The translations under genes and the position numbers were made by a program. From Chryseobacterium cucumeris (GTDB taxonomy: Bacteria > Bacteroidota > Bacteroidia > Flavobacteriales > Weeksellaceae): DNA of 64,000 nt. The stretch lies in assembly GCF_001593385.1 (NCBI RefSeq), contig NZ_LUVZ01000001.1, positions 868,001-932,000 on the forward strand. Reading direction: 5' to 3'. Of this stretch, positions 1 through 8,133 are shown piece by piece. Numbering within the stretch: the first letter of the stretch is position 1; each line of letters opens with the position of its first letter. Under the pieces are notes generated by a model, which was not told the origin of the DNA, ran no database searches, and saw only the letters and a program-made list of their open reading frames with translations.

Positions 1-638
1 TGAATTAAATTATTTTAATAGATATGTCCTTAAAAATATACTAAAGCAGGAAAACACATATTTCTATATTTCAACTGACAAAGTGTTTAATAATATGAAA
101 GGATAGGTGCAATAATCAATAGGCTCATATTTATATCGATCTTATATCCATGTAAAAACATAAAAGTAAAGGCATTCACTTTATTGTTGTTTAAATTGCA
201 TTTCTGACTTTATACCGTAGTCTTGAATATTATGTTTGAGAATGGTATTGTCTGCCTTGATTTTATGTTTTGATTTTTAAGTAAAAAAACGCAAAAATAA
301 AGCCCTTGATGAATAATATTCTTGTAGTGCAGCAGTGTGAAGAAATGATTTATAAGATATATTATACTGTTATTCTTATGGATGTAAATTAGGAAACTAA
401 AGGAAAAACAACACCTCTCAGTACAATAATAAATATCTATAACCAAAAAATGTGATTTTTGTTTTGTTTCAAATATCATAATTGCAGTAATCGCAAAAAC
501 AACCTAATAAATTAAGAATTCAAATATTTTGAAAGAGAATTTGTCACTTAATACAGAGTCATCTTCATATAGAAATAGCCGGGTTCTTTTTGAAAAATAT
601 AATGTTTAAATTTGTTTAATAAATCAATTTTTAGTTCT
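1..638. other. AT-rich intergenic stretch without a recognisable gene
   Basis: No reading frame here looks protein-like. An 89-codon frame on the minus strand at 210-479 is rich in Phe, Ile, Tyr and Asn, as translated AT-rich non-coding DNA usually is, and has no domain character. I see no tRNA, no clear terminator and no copy of the tRNA-Ser 3' end that would mark the other edge of the element. The promoter of the toxin-antitoxin pair must lie in the last part, but I could not pick a convincing -7 element. Confidence 0.6.
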
Positions 639-1073
639 ATGAGAATAAGTAATGTTAAAAATAATAAAGGTGTTCAGACAGGGCTTTTTATTCCAATTGA
701 AGAGCTTTCGGAATTAAAGGATAATCTAAAAGAGAATTCCCAAATGAGGTTTTTATTGGAGGATCTTATGGAAAAATGGCAAGAGGAGAATATGGTTATT
801 AATACTATGATGCCTGAAGGACGGACAATAAGAGAAACACATGATAAAAGCATTAAGACCACAGAGAGTCTTTACCGTGAGGCTTTTGCAAAAGGAGTAT
901 CGCTGCACTATAAAGATGGCAGATGTGCCGCTGAAAGAGAATTTATCAGTGCCAATCCTGATGGCTCAGAAGATCTTGTGGCTTTTGATGCTGATAACAG
1001 AAAGTATTTCTTTATAAAGCAGCTTTTGCCAGCTGGAAAAGGACGTTGGGCTTATGTCAATGATAAAAATTAG
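639..1073 (+). CDS. Putative antitoxin partner of zeta-type toxin
   Basis: A 144-residue acidic protein whose stop lies 8 bp before the start of a zeta-toxin-like gene, so the two are almost certainly co-transcribed. An in-frame TTG at 612 would add nine residues; I prefer the ATG at 639 because the protein-like sequence begins there. I do not recognise a Pfam domain by eye. The central part has an amphipathic, Glu/Lys-rich stretch (about residues 15-60), and the C-terminal half looks globular, with Asp/Gly/Tyr turns. It is not the classical epsilon antitoxin, a three-helix protein of about 90 residues. The antitoxin role is inferred only from position and size. Confidence 0.6.
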   Translation: MRISNVKNNKGVQTGLFIPIEELSELKDNLKENSQMRFLLEDLMEKWQEENMVINTMMPEGRTIRETHDKSIKTTESLYREAFAKGVSLHYKDGRCAAEREFISANPDGSEDLVAFDADNRKYFFIKQLLPAGKGRWAYVNDKN

Positions 1074-1081
1074 CTTTAATC

Positions 1082-1768
1082 ATGAGCAGGCCACAGTTCT
1101 TTCTTTTGGCAGGTCCTAATGGGGCAGGAAAATCGACCTATAGTGGTGATTTTATTCCTGAAAATGTATTTTATTTCAATGGCGATGAAATCTATGCGGA
1201 ACTTTTGCGCAGATATCCAAATTATGACCGTGAGAAACTTAAAGGAGGTGTACCTTCACGACTGGAAAAAGAAATAGAGACTGCTTTATCTCTGAAGAAG
1301 GGCTTTGCATTTGAAAGTAATTTTTCAACCGATATGGCAGCCCAGGTCGCTAAGATATTCAGGGATGCGGATTATCAGACCAATCTCATCTATTTTGGGC
1401 TTGACAATATTAGTTTGGCAACTTCAAGGGTTATAGACCGTGTCGCCTTGGGCAAACATGATGTAAGTGCCAATGATATAAAATTTAATTATGATGAGGG
1501 CATCATAAGAGTCAATAAACATTTTGACCTCTTTGATATAATTAGATTTGTAGATACTGCAAGTGTAGGCGTGCCTCTTTCAATTGCATTTTATCTGAAC
1601 GATAATGCAAACTGTCAAATAATGAATAAGAACATCCAATGGTTTAATACATATTTTAGTGACAGTCTTAAAAAATATGCCATTGATAGAGCTGAAAAAC
1701 TTACTCAAAGCAAAAAGCAACAAATTCAAATTAAACCTCCTAAAAAAGGACGGGGGTTTCGTCGGTGA
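1082..1768 (+). CDS. Zeta toxin family P-loop kinase
   Basis: 228 residues. The Walker A motif GPNGAGKST is at residues 11-19, followed by the zeta-type FNGDEI segment with Asp35, and a FESNFS segment (residues 77-82) where zeta proteins usually have ETT-S. Known zeta toxins phosphorylate UDP-N-acetylglucosamine and block cell-wall synthesis; related proteins without toxicity also exist, so the substrate is unproven. The C-terminus is basic (KQQIQIKPPKKGRGFRR). It is the second gene of a two-gene unit in the integrated element next to tRNA-Ser, which fits a maintenance (addiction) module. Family assignment is firm; toxicity is inferred. Confidence 0.85.
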   Translation: MSRPQFFLLAGPNGAGKSTYSGDFIPENVFYFNGDEIYAELLRRYPNYDREKLKGGVPSRLEKEIETALSLKKGFAFESNFSTDMAAQVAKIFRDADYQTNLIYFGLDNISLATSRVIDRVALGKHDVSANDIKFNYDEGIIRVNKHFDLFDIIRFVDTASVGVPLSIAFYLNDNANCQIMNKNIQWFNTYFSDSLKKYAIDRAEKLTQSKKQQIQIKPPKKGRGFRR

Positions 1769-1783
1769 AGTAGTTCATTTTTT

Positions 1784-2475
1784 CTACCATTTTAATCCTT
1801 CATAATTAAAATTATCATCACTAAGTTCAAGATCAGAAATTTCGCAGTCAAGCCTTTTTGCTTCTGTGGTCAGAAACTTCTCATAACCGCTATATTCCTC
1901 AGAGTAATATACTCCACGTTTAAGAGATCAGGAAGTTTTCTAAATGCTTTTTTCCCGCCTCCCAAAAGAAAGAAGTCAAGATTTATACTTCTCATATATT
2001 GATAGATATGATTATTTCCGCCATAAAGACCATCTTCTATAAAACCTTTTAAGTTTCCTGCTCCAACTTCATCATAACTATACATCGCTTTTTCCAACCA
2101 AAACTCGACAAGTAAAATTTGTGAGAGATCAAATTTATTGGTTTCAGCATATCTCATATTGAATTTTAATGCTGTAAGTGAAAACAAAAAGTGAACCCAT
2201 GATATGGTAGCTCCCAGGTAAGGTAATTCTTCAAATGTTAAATGATTGCTATCCCTTTTTAATCGACTGCCTTCTTTTGCCTTTCGTATCTCATAAGAAA
2301 AACCACTGATCAGGGTATCACGGTTATCAAATCCTTTTTTGTTGACCTTATTTTCATCATTCCAGAATTTGCTGATTACTTCGTAAAAATTGTTCAAATC
2401 ATCATAGGTTCCCCAGATTTCTACTCCTAAGCCAAACCTGGTAGGAATTATATATAACATATTTAATTTTATCAC
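1784..2475 (-). pseudogene. Hypothetical protein, reading frame broken by a 1-nt shift
   Basis: The uninterrupted frame runs from the ATG at 2475 to a TGA at 1870 (201 residues). From about 1921-1929 leftward, the -1 frame continues with protein-like sequence (KRGVYYSEEYSGYEKF, then TEAKRLDCEISDLEL) and ends in a TAG at 1784-1786. Restoring one T in the DLL codons around 1925 would join both parts into about 230 residues, so I read this as one gene with a single-base deletion. I do not recognise the family. The protein is soluble, with many aromatic residues, and has no signal peptide. The last 15 residues of the 201-residue frame look like out-of-frame translation. A sequencing error or recoding is also possible. 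Confidence 0.65.
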
Positions 2476-2618
2476 GAATATAATGAATTATTTCTTCCAT
2501 TAAGTATAGAAAGCATACGGTATTTGGCAAATATCGGAAAAATGATACCACTATATACCATATAACTTCGGTATGTTACTTAAAACAAGATTTTTGAAGT
2601 AAATCAAAAATCTTAGAT

Positions 2619-2891
2619 ATGGATACAATTACAAAAAAAGATCTCGAAATTCTGAGAAATCAGATCATTTCTGACATTGGGAATCTTCTTGACAATAAAT
2701 TAGAAGATAATAAAGACTCTGAGGAGTTTGGATGGATGCGGAGCAAAACGATCCGAAAAAAACTTAATATCTCAGCCGCTACACTGCAAAATCTGAGAAT
2801 CACCGGGAAAATTAGATTCAAGAAATTACTGGGGTCATATTATTACAATAGCGAAGACCTTCAAAAAATATTCAGTGATGAAAACGAATGA
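2619..2891 (+). CDS. Excisionase-like helix-turn-helix DNA-binding protein
   Basis: 90 residues. The C-terminal half (about residues 38-85) is the compact HTH found in MerR/excisionase-type proteins of Bacteroidota mobile elements (HTH_17-like): a GWMRSKTIRKKLNIS recognition region, then ATLQNLRITGKIRFKKLLGSYYY and a closing EDLQKIF helix. The N-terminal part is a short Lys/Asp/Glu-rich helix. Such proteins act as recombination directionality factors or element regulators; which applies here is not visible. It overlaps the next gene by 14 bp and lies in the same element as the integrase. Confidence 0.75.
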   Translation: MDTITKKDLEILRNQIISDIGNLLDNKLEDNKDSEEFGWMRSKTIRKKLNISAATLQNLRITGKIRFKKLLGSYYYNSEDLQKIFSDENE

Positions 2892-3180
2892 TCCAAAAAG
2901 ATGGTTCGACTTCCTGGATTATATCGCAGGAGATCCATTGTTGAATGTATGGCATATTTCCTTATTGGTCGCAATAGCGAGACTTGCATATAGACAAAAT
3001 GAAAAATGGATCATTAGGGTCAGTCGAAGTAAATTAATGACACTCTCACATATCAATACCCTGCCCAGCTACCATAAGTATTTTAAGCAGCTTCAGGAAT
3101 TGGGTTATATCAAATATACCCCTTCTTATCATCCCGGATACCGCAGTACGGTAGAAATACTGAAAAGACCCAAAGGCTGA
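2878..3180 (+). CDS. Small mobile-element protein of unknown function
   Basis: 100 residues from the ATG at 2878; a GTG one codon earlier gives an equivalent start. It overlaps the end of the HTH gene, so the two are translationally coupled. The sequence (PKRWFDFLDYIAGDPLLNVW, later YHKYFKQLQELGYIKYTPSYHP) has the look of a winged-helix domain: a final helix 'YFKQLQELGYIKY' followed by a beta wing with GYRSTVEI. That suggests DNA binding, perhaps in replication or transfer control of the element, but I do not recognise the family by name. Confidence 0.6.
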   Translation: MKTNDPKRWFDFLDYIAGDPLLNVWHISLLVAIARLAYRQNEKWIIRVSRSKLMTLSHINTLPSYHKYFKQLQELGYIKYTPSYHPGYRSTVEILKRPKG

Positions 3181-3185
3181 ATATC

Positions 3186-3225
3186 AAATAAGCTTCAATA
3201 CACCTGTTTGTATTGAAGCTTATTT
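3186..3225. terminator. Bidirectional terminator between convergent genes
   Basis: A perfect 17-bp inverted repeat (3186-3202 with 3209-3225) with a 6-nt loop sits exactly between the rightward small gene ending at 3180 and the leftward integrase ending at 3233. A/T runs at both outer ends allow termination in both directions. Confidence 0.8.
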
Positions 3226-3232
3226 GTTCCTT

Positions 3233-4609
3233 TTATATCATCACCTTGACTGTTTCGAGCATATTTTGGAAAGCATCGCATCTATTGGTAAACGAAGCAT
3301 CGATAGTTTTTGCCTGTGCATTTTTAAGTTCCTGAAATTCTTTTTCGAGCTGTTGGAGGAATTTTACAAGATTGGTATTGAATTGATCGGCTCCTTTCAA
3401 TTTCATTTCTAGCTCCTTCATTTCCCTTGCAATTGTGGCCTGTTCGGTAATTGCATAATCCTCGGTCTGTTTGACAGAGTAGTGGCCCAGCATTTCCTTT
3501 ACAACATGGATCGAAACCCCATTATTAAGGGTTACGGTACTGGCAAAGGTTCGTCTAGCTTTATGCGTGTTGAGTAGAGTAAATACCCCACAGAGAACGG
3601 CGATTTCTTTGAGATACTCATTCATTTTCTGATTTGACCTACCCGGAAGTACAGTTCCTCTTTTTTTGCACAAGGGGTCATCCTTGTATTTAGCAATGAT
3701 TTCAAGTGCTTTGGGCAAGAGTGGGATTTCAGTGTCCGACTTAGACTTTTGCCTGCTAGACATGATCCACATACTACCGTCGTCGGTCTCTTTGATGTCT
3801 TCCCATCTGAGTTGATATGCGTCGATATATGATAATCCGGTATAGCATTGAAACACAAAAATATCACGTACCACGGTCAGCCTTTCGGAACTGAATACTT
3901 TTTCTTCAATTTTTCTAAGCTCCGCCTTTGTCAGTGGTTTCTTCTTTATTTTGGTTTTCTTGCTTACAAAAAGCTTGAAGGGATCTTTGGGGATGATTTC
4001 TTTAGCTACAGCCCTTAGAACTATTTTTTTGAAATTGCTGATATACTTTAGAGAAGTATTATTGGAACATTTTCTGACAGTTTTAAGGTACAGATCATAA
4101 TCCTTTACAAAAGCATAGTTTAGTGCACTGAATTCCAGATCCTCCTTATCATATTTGTATTTGATGAATTCCTGCACATGCGAACGTGCAGTAATATAGC
4201 GGTCATGTGTACCTTTGGCATACTCCTTTGTGATAACCAAGGCAGCTATTTCATCATTATGCTCCTGAAATTCTTCCAGTACCTTATTGCGGGGTTTGTA
4301 TTTTCCATTTACAAAATTAATAAGGTCTATTGCAGTAATAGGAACGCCACTATTTAAAAGATCAGTTTTGTGATTATTGATTTTAGTGGTCAATGATTCC
4401 AGAAAAAAATTCAGTGCCTTTGCATCCTCTTTTGTTCCTGTTGCTTTTCCTTCCTTCTGATCCCATCTGTTTACATCCCACTTTCTTTTAGTGGAAGTTT
4501 CTTTAGGGACACCATCTACGGTAATTCGTAGATAAACGTGACGGGTGGTCTTGTTCTTTACATTTGAGCTCTTCAAAAAGAAGGTTAGCCCATAACTCTG
4601 CTCTAACAT
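3233..4609 (-). CDS. Tyrosine recombinase (integrase), CTnDOT-like
   Basis: 458 residues. Order: an arm-binding-like N-terminus with a beta 'VYLRITVDGVPKE' sheet, a SAM-like core-binding domain (about 110-215) and a catalytic domain (about 225-400). Visible catalytic residues are His349-x-x-Arg352 (THKARRTF), His376 (LGHYS) and the nucleophile Tyr385 (EDYAI); a Lys of the beta hairpin is probably in RQKSKSD. The usual first Arg of the RHRY set is replaced: TGLSYID has Ser260. The same loss is known in IntDOT of the Bacteroides element CTnDOT, so the enzyme is probably active. The gene reads away from tRNA-Ser, whose 3' end lies 290 bp upstream, as expected for an element integrated there. A C-terminal helical tail (about 400-458) follows the catalytic domain. 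Confidence 0.93.
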   Translation of the reverse strand: MLEQSYGLTFFLKSSNVKNKTTRHVYLRITVDGVPKETSTKRKWDVNRWDQKEGKATGTKEDAKALNFFLESLTTKINNHKTDLLNSGVPITAIDLINFVNGKYKPRNKVLEEFQEHNDEIAALVITKEYAKGTHDRYITARSHVQEFIKYKYDKEDLEFSALNYAFVKDYDLYLKTVRKCSNNTSLKYISNFKKIVLRAVAKEIIPKDPFKLFVSKKTKIKKKPLTKAELRKIEEKVFSSERLTVVRDIFVFQCYTGLSYIDAYQLRWEDIKETDDGSMWIMSSRQKSKSDTEIPLLPKALEIIAKYKDDPLCKKRGTVLPGRSNQKMNEYLKEIAVLCGVFTLLNTHKARRTFASTVTLNNGVSIHVVKEMLGHYSVKQTEDYAITEQATIAREMKELEMKLKGADQFNTNLVKFLQQLEKEFQELKNAQAKTIDASFTNRCDAFQNMLETVKVMI

Positions 4610-4711
4610 AATTCAACATTTTAAGGGTTATAAATGTCAAACTAAAAGCGCTTTAAATCAAGTCGTGAAAACTGTTTACAGGTTAACTATCAAATAGTTG
4701 TGCTTGTATTT

Positions 4712-4743
4712 GTGGCAATTTTCTAGATTTCGAATATTGCCAC
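4712..4743. repeat. Inverted repeat between integrase and tRNA-Ser
   Basis: GTGGCAAT at 4712-4719 and its complement ATTGCCAC at 4736-4743 are separated by 16 bp. More TGGC/GCCA words follow nearby (4751-4795: TGCCACAAAC, ATGGCAGTAGCCAT). A cluster of short repeated and inverted words between an integrase start and its tRNA target is what integrase arm sites or an integrase operator look like. The role is inferred from place and symmetry alone. Confidence 0.45.
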
Positions 4744-4803
4744 GAATCTGCCACAAACATTTGGAGTATTTTTGAAAATTATGGCAGTAGCCATAAACAA
4801 AAA

Positions 4804-4833
4804 AATCCTGCAAATCATTGATTTTGCAGGATT
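4804..4833 (-). terminator. Terminator downstream of tRNA-Ser
   Basis: AATCCTGCAAA pairs with TTTTGCAGGATT around a short loop. Read on the minus strand the hairpin is followed by a T-run (complement of the A-run before 4804), about 65 bp past the tRNA 3' end. Confidence 0.7.
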
Positions 4834-4899
4834 AATCTATTTTTTAGTGCTTTTTGGAAACTTTAAAAAATAAATTTTAAAGTACTAATTAGCATCTTG

Positions 4900-4984
4900 C
4901 GGAGAGTGAGGGATTCGAACCCCCGGACCTGTTACAGTCAACAGTTTTCAAGACTGCCGCAATCGACCACTCTGCCAACTCTCC
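4900..4984 (-). tRNA. tRNA-Ser(TGA)
   Basis: An 85-nt class II tRNA on the minus strand. The 7-bp acceptor stem GGAGAGT/ACTCTCC, the D-arm, an anticodon stem CAGT/ACTG with loop CTTGAAA (anticodon TGA, 4948-4950), a long variable arm typical of Ser, and the T-loop GGTTCGAATCC are all visible. The discriminator base is G and CCA is not encoded. Its 3' end faces the integrase, so it is the likely integration target of the element to the left; the gene itself is intact. Confidence 0.95.
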
Positions 4985-5124
4985 CTAAACTCCGGCTATA
5001 CCGTTGTTTTCAGTGGTGCAAATATAGAACGATTTTTAATTTCTGCAAAACTTTTCCCACACAAATTTTAACAAAACCTAATAATAGACTAGGAATCAGG
5101 GGAATTATTTTTTGAAAACCTTCC

Positions 5125-5337
5125 CTATTCCCTATCAACAATGGAAATAAAACTGTTTTTTAAAAAATCAGACGGATATACAAACTGATCTCCATCTTCT
5201 CCCTTTACTACAATAGCACCCTGTTCATCATTAAGGCATTTGTCCAGCTGGGTTTTCATGTCATTAAGGGCTCCATTGGGAACTTCAATGATGTAAGTTC
5301 CGGTAACGTGTGTAACTTTTATGATTTTTGTTTCCAT
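5125..5337 (-). CDS. Small conserved-looking hypothetical protein
   Basis: 70 residues: a beta-rich N-terminus (TKIIKVTHVTGTYIIEVPNG), a central helix (LNDMKTQLDKCLNDEQ) and a C-terminal beta segment with FVYPSDFLKNSFISI. It has no signal peptide and no membrane segment. The compact beta-helix-beta arrangement and sensible codon use suggest a real gene. I do not recognise the family. It stands alone, just outside the integrated element on the far side of tRNA-Ser. Confidence 0.6.
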   Translation of the reverse strand: METKIIKVTHVTGTYIIEVPNGALNDMKTQLDKCLNDEQGAIVVKGEDGDQFVYPSDFLKNSFISIVDRE

Positions 5338-5813
5338 TTTGTTTTTGATTATGGGCTAATTTAGGGATTTTACTTTACGCAAAACAAGATGATCATAATA
5401 ACTTATCTATCACTTTTACTCAATCGTATAGTCGTAACCACCCCGTCAAAAATTCAAAGAATTTTTGCCACCCCTCCAAAGGAGGGGAATGTGTACGTCT
5501 TCAGTTGTTATATAGATGGTCATGAGGATTTTGGAAATATTTCTGGAAAAGAAAGCTATTTATCTAATTTCTTAGCGAATATTGGGTATGGAGAGATGTT
5601 GAATGTTGTAAGCGCAAAGGCGCAAGTAATATTAAAAAAAGACTGTTATAAGGTGCAAAGATTTTATCTCCGATAAAATTGATAACGTATATTCTTTACT
5701 GAAAATCTCATATTGAGCGAAGTCGAAATGTTCTTACACCTTAAAATCATACATAAAGTAAAAAAAACCTTTGCGACATTGCGATTACCCGACAAAGCTC
5801 AGGTATATAGGAA
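5338..5813. repeat. Gene-free repeat-rich stretch
   Basis: No convincing gene. Two adjacent perfect hairpins lie at 5447-5467 (CAAAAATTC/GAATTTTTG) and 5471-5487 (CCCCTCC/GGAGGGG). Then come degenerate GCAAAGGCGCAA-type words (5617-5631), a 26-bp block at 5655-5680 that recurs exactly at 31888-31913, and an inverted partner tract (CTTTGCGACATTGCG) at 5768-5784. A 95-codon frame at 5389-5676 runs through these hairpins and is most likely chance. Confidence 0.6.
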
Positions 5814-5843
5814 CAAAAAAGCGCACCCTTCGGGTACGCTTTG
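5814..5843 (-). terminator. trxB terminator
   Basis: On the minus strand GCGTACCC pairs with GGGTGCGC (one mismatch) around a GAA loop and is followed by six T. It begins 19 bp past the trxB stop codon. Confidence 0.85.
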
Positions 5844-5861
5844 TATTGTATACACTGAATA

Positions 5862-6806
5862 CTATCCGTGTAATTCAGCTAAATATTTTTCTGCATCCAT
5901 TGCCGCCATACATCCGCTTCCCGCAGCTGTAATAGCCTGTCTGTAGATATGATCCTGAACATCTCCGGCCGCAAATACACCCGGAAGATTGGTTCTTGAA
6001 GACCCTTTTTCAGTCACGATATATCCGTTTTCATCAAGATCTACCTGACCCACAAAGATATCTGTATTCGGTTTGTGACCGATAGCAATAAAGATCCCTT
6101 CAACATCTACTGTAGACTTCTCCTGAGTCTGATTATTGATGATTACCGCTCTTTCTACAAGGCTGTTTTCTCCTTCAATCCCGATTAATTCATGGTGGAA
6201 TCTCACTTCAATATTCGGCGTATTTTCCACTCTGTGAACCATTGCTTTTGACGCTCTGAAAACATCTTTTCTTACCAACAGCGTTACTTTTTTACAAAGC
6301 TTTGCTAGGTAAGTAGCCTCTTCAGCAGCTGTATCTCCCGCTCCTACTACTACAACATCTTTTCCTCTGTAGAAGAATCCGTCACACGTAGCACAAGCTG
6401 ATACACCGCCTCCTGCATATTTTTTCTCATCTTCAAGACCTAAATATTTTGCTGTAGCTCCTGTAGAGATAATAACTGTTCTGGCAAGGATCTCCTTGTT
6501 TCCTGCATATAATTTGTGAACACCGCCTGCTTCTTTGGAGAATTCAGCTTTGGTGATCATTTCGTAATGAACTTTGGTATCAAATCTTTCTGCCTGTTTT
6601 TGCAGATCCATCATCATTTCAGGACCTGTAATCCCGGCTGGATACCCTGGGAAGTTATCCACTTCAGTAGTGGTTGTTAATTGTCCGCCCGGCTCCAAAC
6701 CTGTATACAATTCAGGTTTTAAGTCTGCTCTTGCTGCGTAGATAGCAGCTGTGAAACCAGAAGGCCCAGATCCAACGATCACACAATCTAAAATGTTTTG
6801 CTCCAT
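5862..6806 (-). CDS. trxB: Thioredoxin-disulfide reductase
   Basis: 314 residues, normal length. It transfers electrons from NADPH through FAD to thioredoxin in the cytoplasm. Visible are the FAD-binding GSGPSG (residues 12-17), the redox pair in ACATCDGFF (Cys138 and Cys141), the NADPH-binding GAGDTAAEEA, and the C-terminal FAD motif GVFAAGDVQD. The start is fixed by MEQNILDCVIVGSGPSG, the usual N-terminus of the family. It is transcribed alone, with its own terminator downstream and a 280-bp gap upstream. Confidence 0.97.
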   Translation of the reverse strand: MEQNILDCVIVGSGPSGFTAAIYAARADLKPELYTGLEPGGQLTTTTEVDNFPGYPAGITGPEMMMDLQKQAERFDTKVHYEMITKAEFSKEAGGVHKLYAGNKEILARTVIISTGATAKYLGLEDEKKYAGGGVSACATCDGFFYRGKDVVVVGAGDTAAEEATYLAKLCKKVTLLVRKDVFRASKAMVHRVENTPNIEVRFHHELIGIEGENSLVERAVIINNQTQEKSTVDVEGIFIAIGHKPNTDIFVGQVDLDENGYIVTEKGSSRTNLPGVFAAGDVQDHIYRQAITAAGSGCMAAMDAEKYLAELHG

Positions 6807-6950
6807 AATTTGCTTTGTTCGAAAAGATTTAATTTGAATTAGACCGCTAATTTCGGAATTTTTAATTTCTTTTTAAAGTTATTTTAATGATACTTGTCAA
6901 TATCTGATATGTTGAATTTCGATGGTAACTGTTGTGGGGTGAATTCCGGG

Positions 6951-7091
6951 GTTCGGGATTCGAGATTCGGGGTGCGGGTTTCGGGATTCGGGTTATTTTG
7001 TTACGGAATTTAGATTGGCAGGAAATTTAAAACTTTTTTAATGTCCTTTATCCATCATATCCCGAATCTCACTATCTCGCAACACGCATCA
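6951..7091. repeat. Paired inverted tracts of degenerate GGGATTCGGG words
   Basis: The left arm (about 6951-6992) repeats variants of GGGATTCG / GGTGCGGG; the right arm (about 7056-7091) carries the same words in inverse orientation (CCCGAATCTC, CTCGCAACACGCATC) and runs into the holA stop codon. The arms are imperfect copies, separated by about 65 bp. The same word family occurs at 37839-37856 and 41311-41463. Confidence 0.6.
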
Positions 7092-8126
7092 CACCTTCAT
7101 CTTAATCTTATCTACATTGATGATCTTATACACAAGTTCCCGAATCAGCTCAGCTTCTCCCATATTTACCGCTCCGAGCCCTTTACCTTTCATATCGAAT
7201 TCACGTAAAATAGAAATGACTCTTGTAGCATGTTTCAAAGGGTAAAGTCTGGCACTTTCCGCGTAGTCTTTGATAAAATAAGGATTCACTCCCATCTGCG
7301 AAGCAATCGTTTGTGGAGACTGCCCTGCCATGGTTTGGTAAATAATAACGTTTGAAAAATAATTATAAAGACTTGCCAACATCATGACAAAAGGATTATT
7401 CTTCGGGTTTTTACCCATAAAATGGGCAATTTTAAAAGCTGCATTGGCATTTTTAGTTCCTAAAGCCTTCTGGAGCTCAAAAATATTATATTCTTTGCTG
7501 ATCCCGATATGATTTTCAACGATGGTTCCATCAAGGATTTCTCCTTCTTTAAGGATCATCTTTAGCTTGTTCAGCTCGTTGGCAATTCTGGACAGGTCAT
7601 TTCCCAGATATTCTGCCAACAAATGAGAGATATTGGGAGCTGTATTGATTTTAAGCTTTGCACATTCATCTGAAATCCATTTCGGTAAGTTGCTTTCCTT
7701 TACAGATTCGCTAAGGAAAAGGGCTTTGGCTTTATCTAAAGCTTTGGCAGCCTTTTTTCTGCTATCCAGTTTCTTGTGTTTATGAGCAAAAACCAATACC
7801 GTTGAAGGAACGGGATTTTCTACATAGGCTTCCAGAATTCTGTTTTCCTCTTCATTGAATCGTAAATCCTGAGCTTCTTTCACAATAATCACCTGTTTGT
7901 CTCCCATCATCGGAAACTGTCTTGCCAGGGAAAGAACTTCCTGATAAGAAGTATCTTTTCCATAAGTAACTGTCTGGTTGAAAGCTTTTTCATCTTCTTC
8001 CAAAAAGTTATGTTCAAGAGCCTTTACAGCGACATCAATGAAGTAAGCTTCTTCTCCGTGGAAAAAATAAATAGGTAAAACTTCTTTATTTTTAATATTT
8101 TTGAGGATTAAATCTAATTCTTTCAT
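7089..8126 (-). CDS. holA: DNA polymerase III subunit delta
   Basis: 345 residues, the usual length. Delta opens the beta clamp in the clamp-loader complex. The N-terminal domain begins ILKNIKNKEVLPIYFFHGEEAYFID, the standard HolA start (a degenerate P-loop region), followed by the SLARQFPMMGDKQVIIVKEA segment and the C-terminal collar domain (NIFELQKALG, and near the end MGEAELIRELVYKI). It is divergent from the next gene with only 7 bp between the two start codons, an arrangement I know from other Bacteroidota. Promoters must therefore sit inside the partner's coding region or overlap tightly. Confidence 0.93.
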   Translation of the reverse strand: MKELDLILKNIKNKEVLPIYFFHGEEAYFIDVAVKALEHNFLEEDEKAFNQTVTYGKDTSYQEVLSLARQFPMMGDKQVIIVKEAQDLRFNEEENRILEAYVENPVPSTVLVFAHKHKKLDSRKKAAKALDKAKALFLSESVKESNLPKWISDECAKLKINTAPNISHLLAEYLGNDLSRIANELNKLKMILKEGEILDGTIVENHIGISKEYNIFELQKALGTKNANAAFKIAHFMGKNPKNNPFVMMLASLYNYFSNVIIYQTMAGQSPQTIASQMGVNPYFIKDYAESARLYPLKHATRVISILREFDMKGKGLGAVNMGEAELIRELVYKIINVDKIKMKV

Positions 8127-8133
8127 CTTATTA

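Noticed and set aside
210..479. 89-codon minus-strand frame
   Set aside because: The translation looks like AT-rich random DNA: Phe/Ile/Tyr/Asn excess and no structure pattern.
4897..5115. 72-codon open frame on the plus strand over tRNA-Ser
   Set aside because: It is the antisense of an intact tRNA gene and codes for no domain-like sequence.
5389..5676. 95-codon open frame
   Set aside because: It runs through two tight hairpins and the dispersed GCAAAGG repeat, so it is most likely non-coding.
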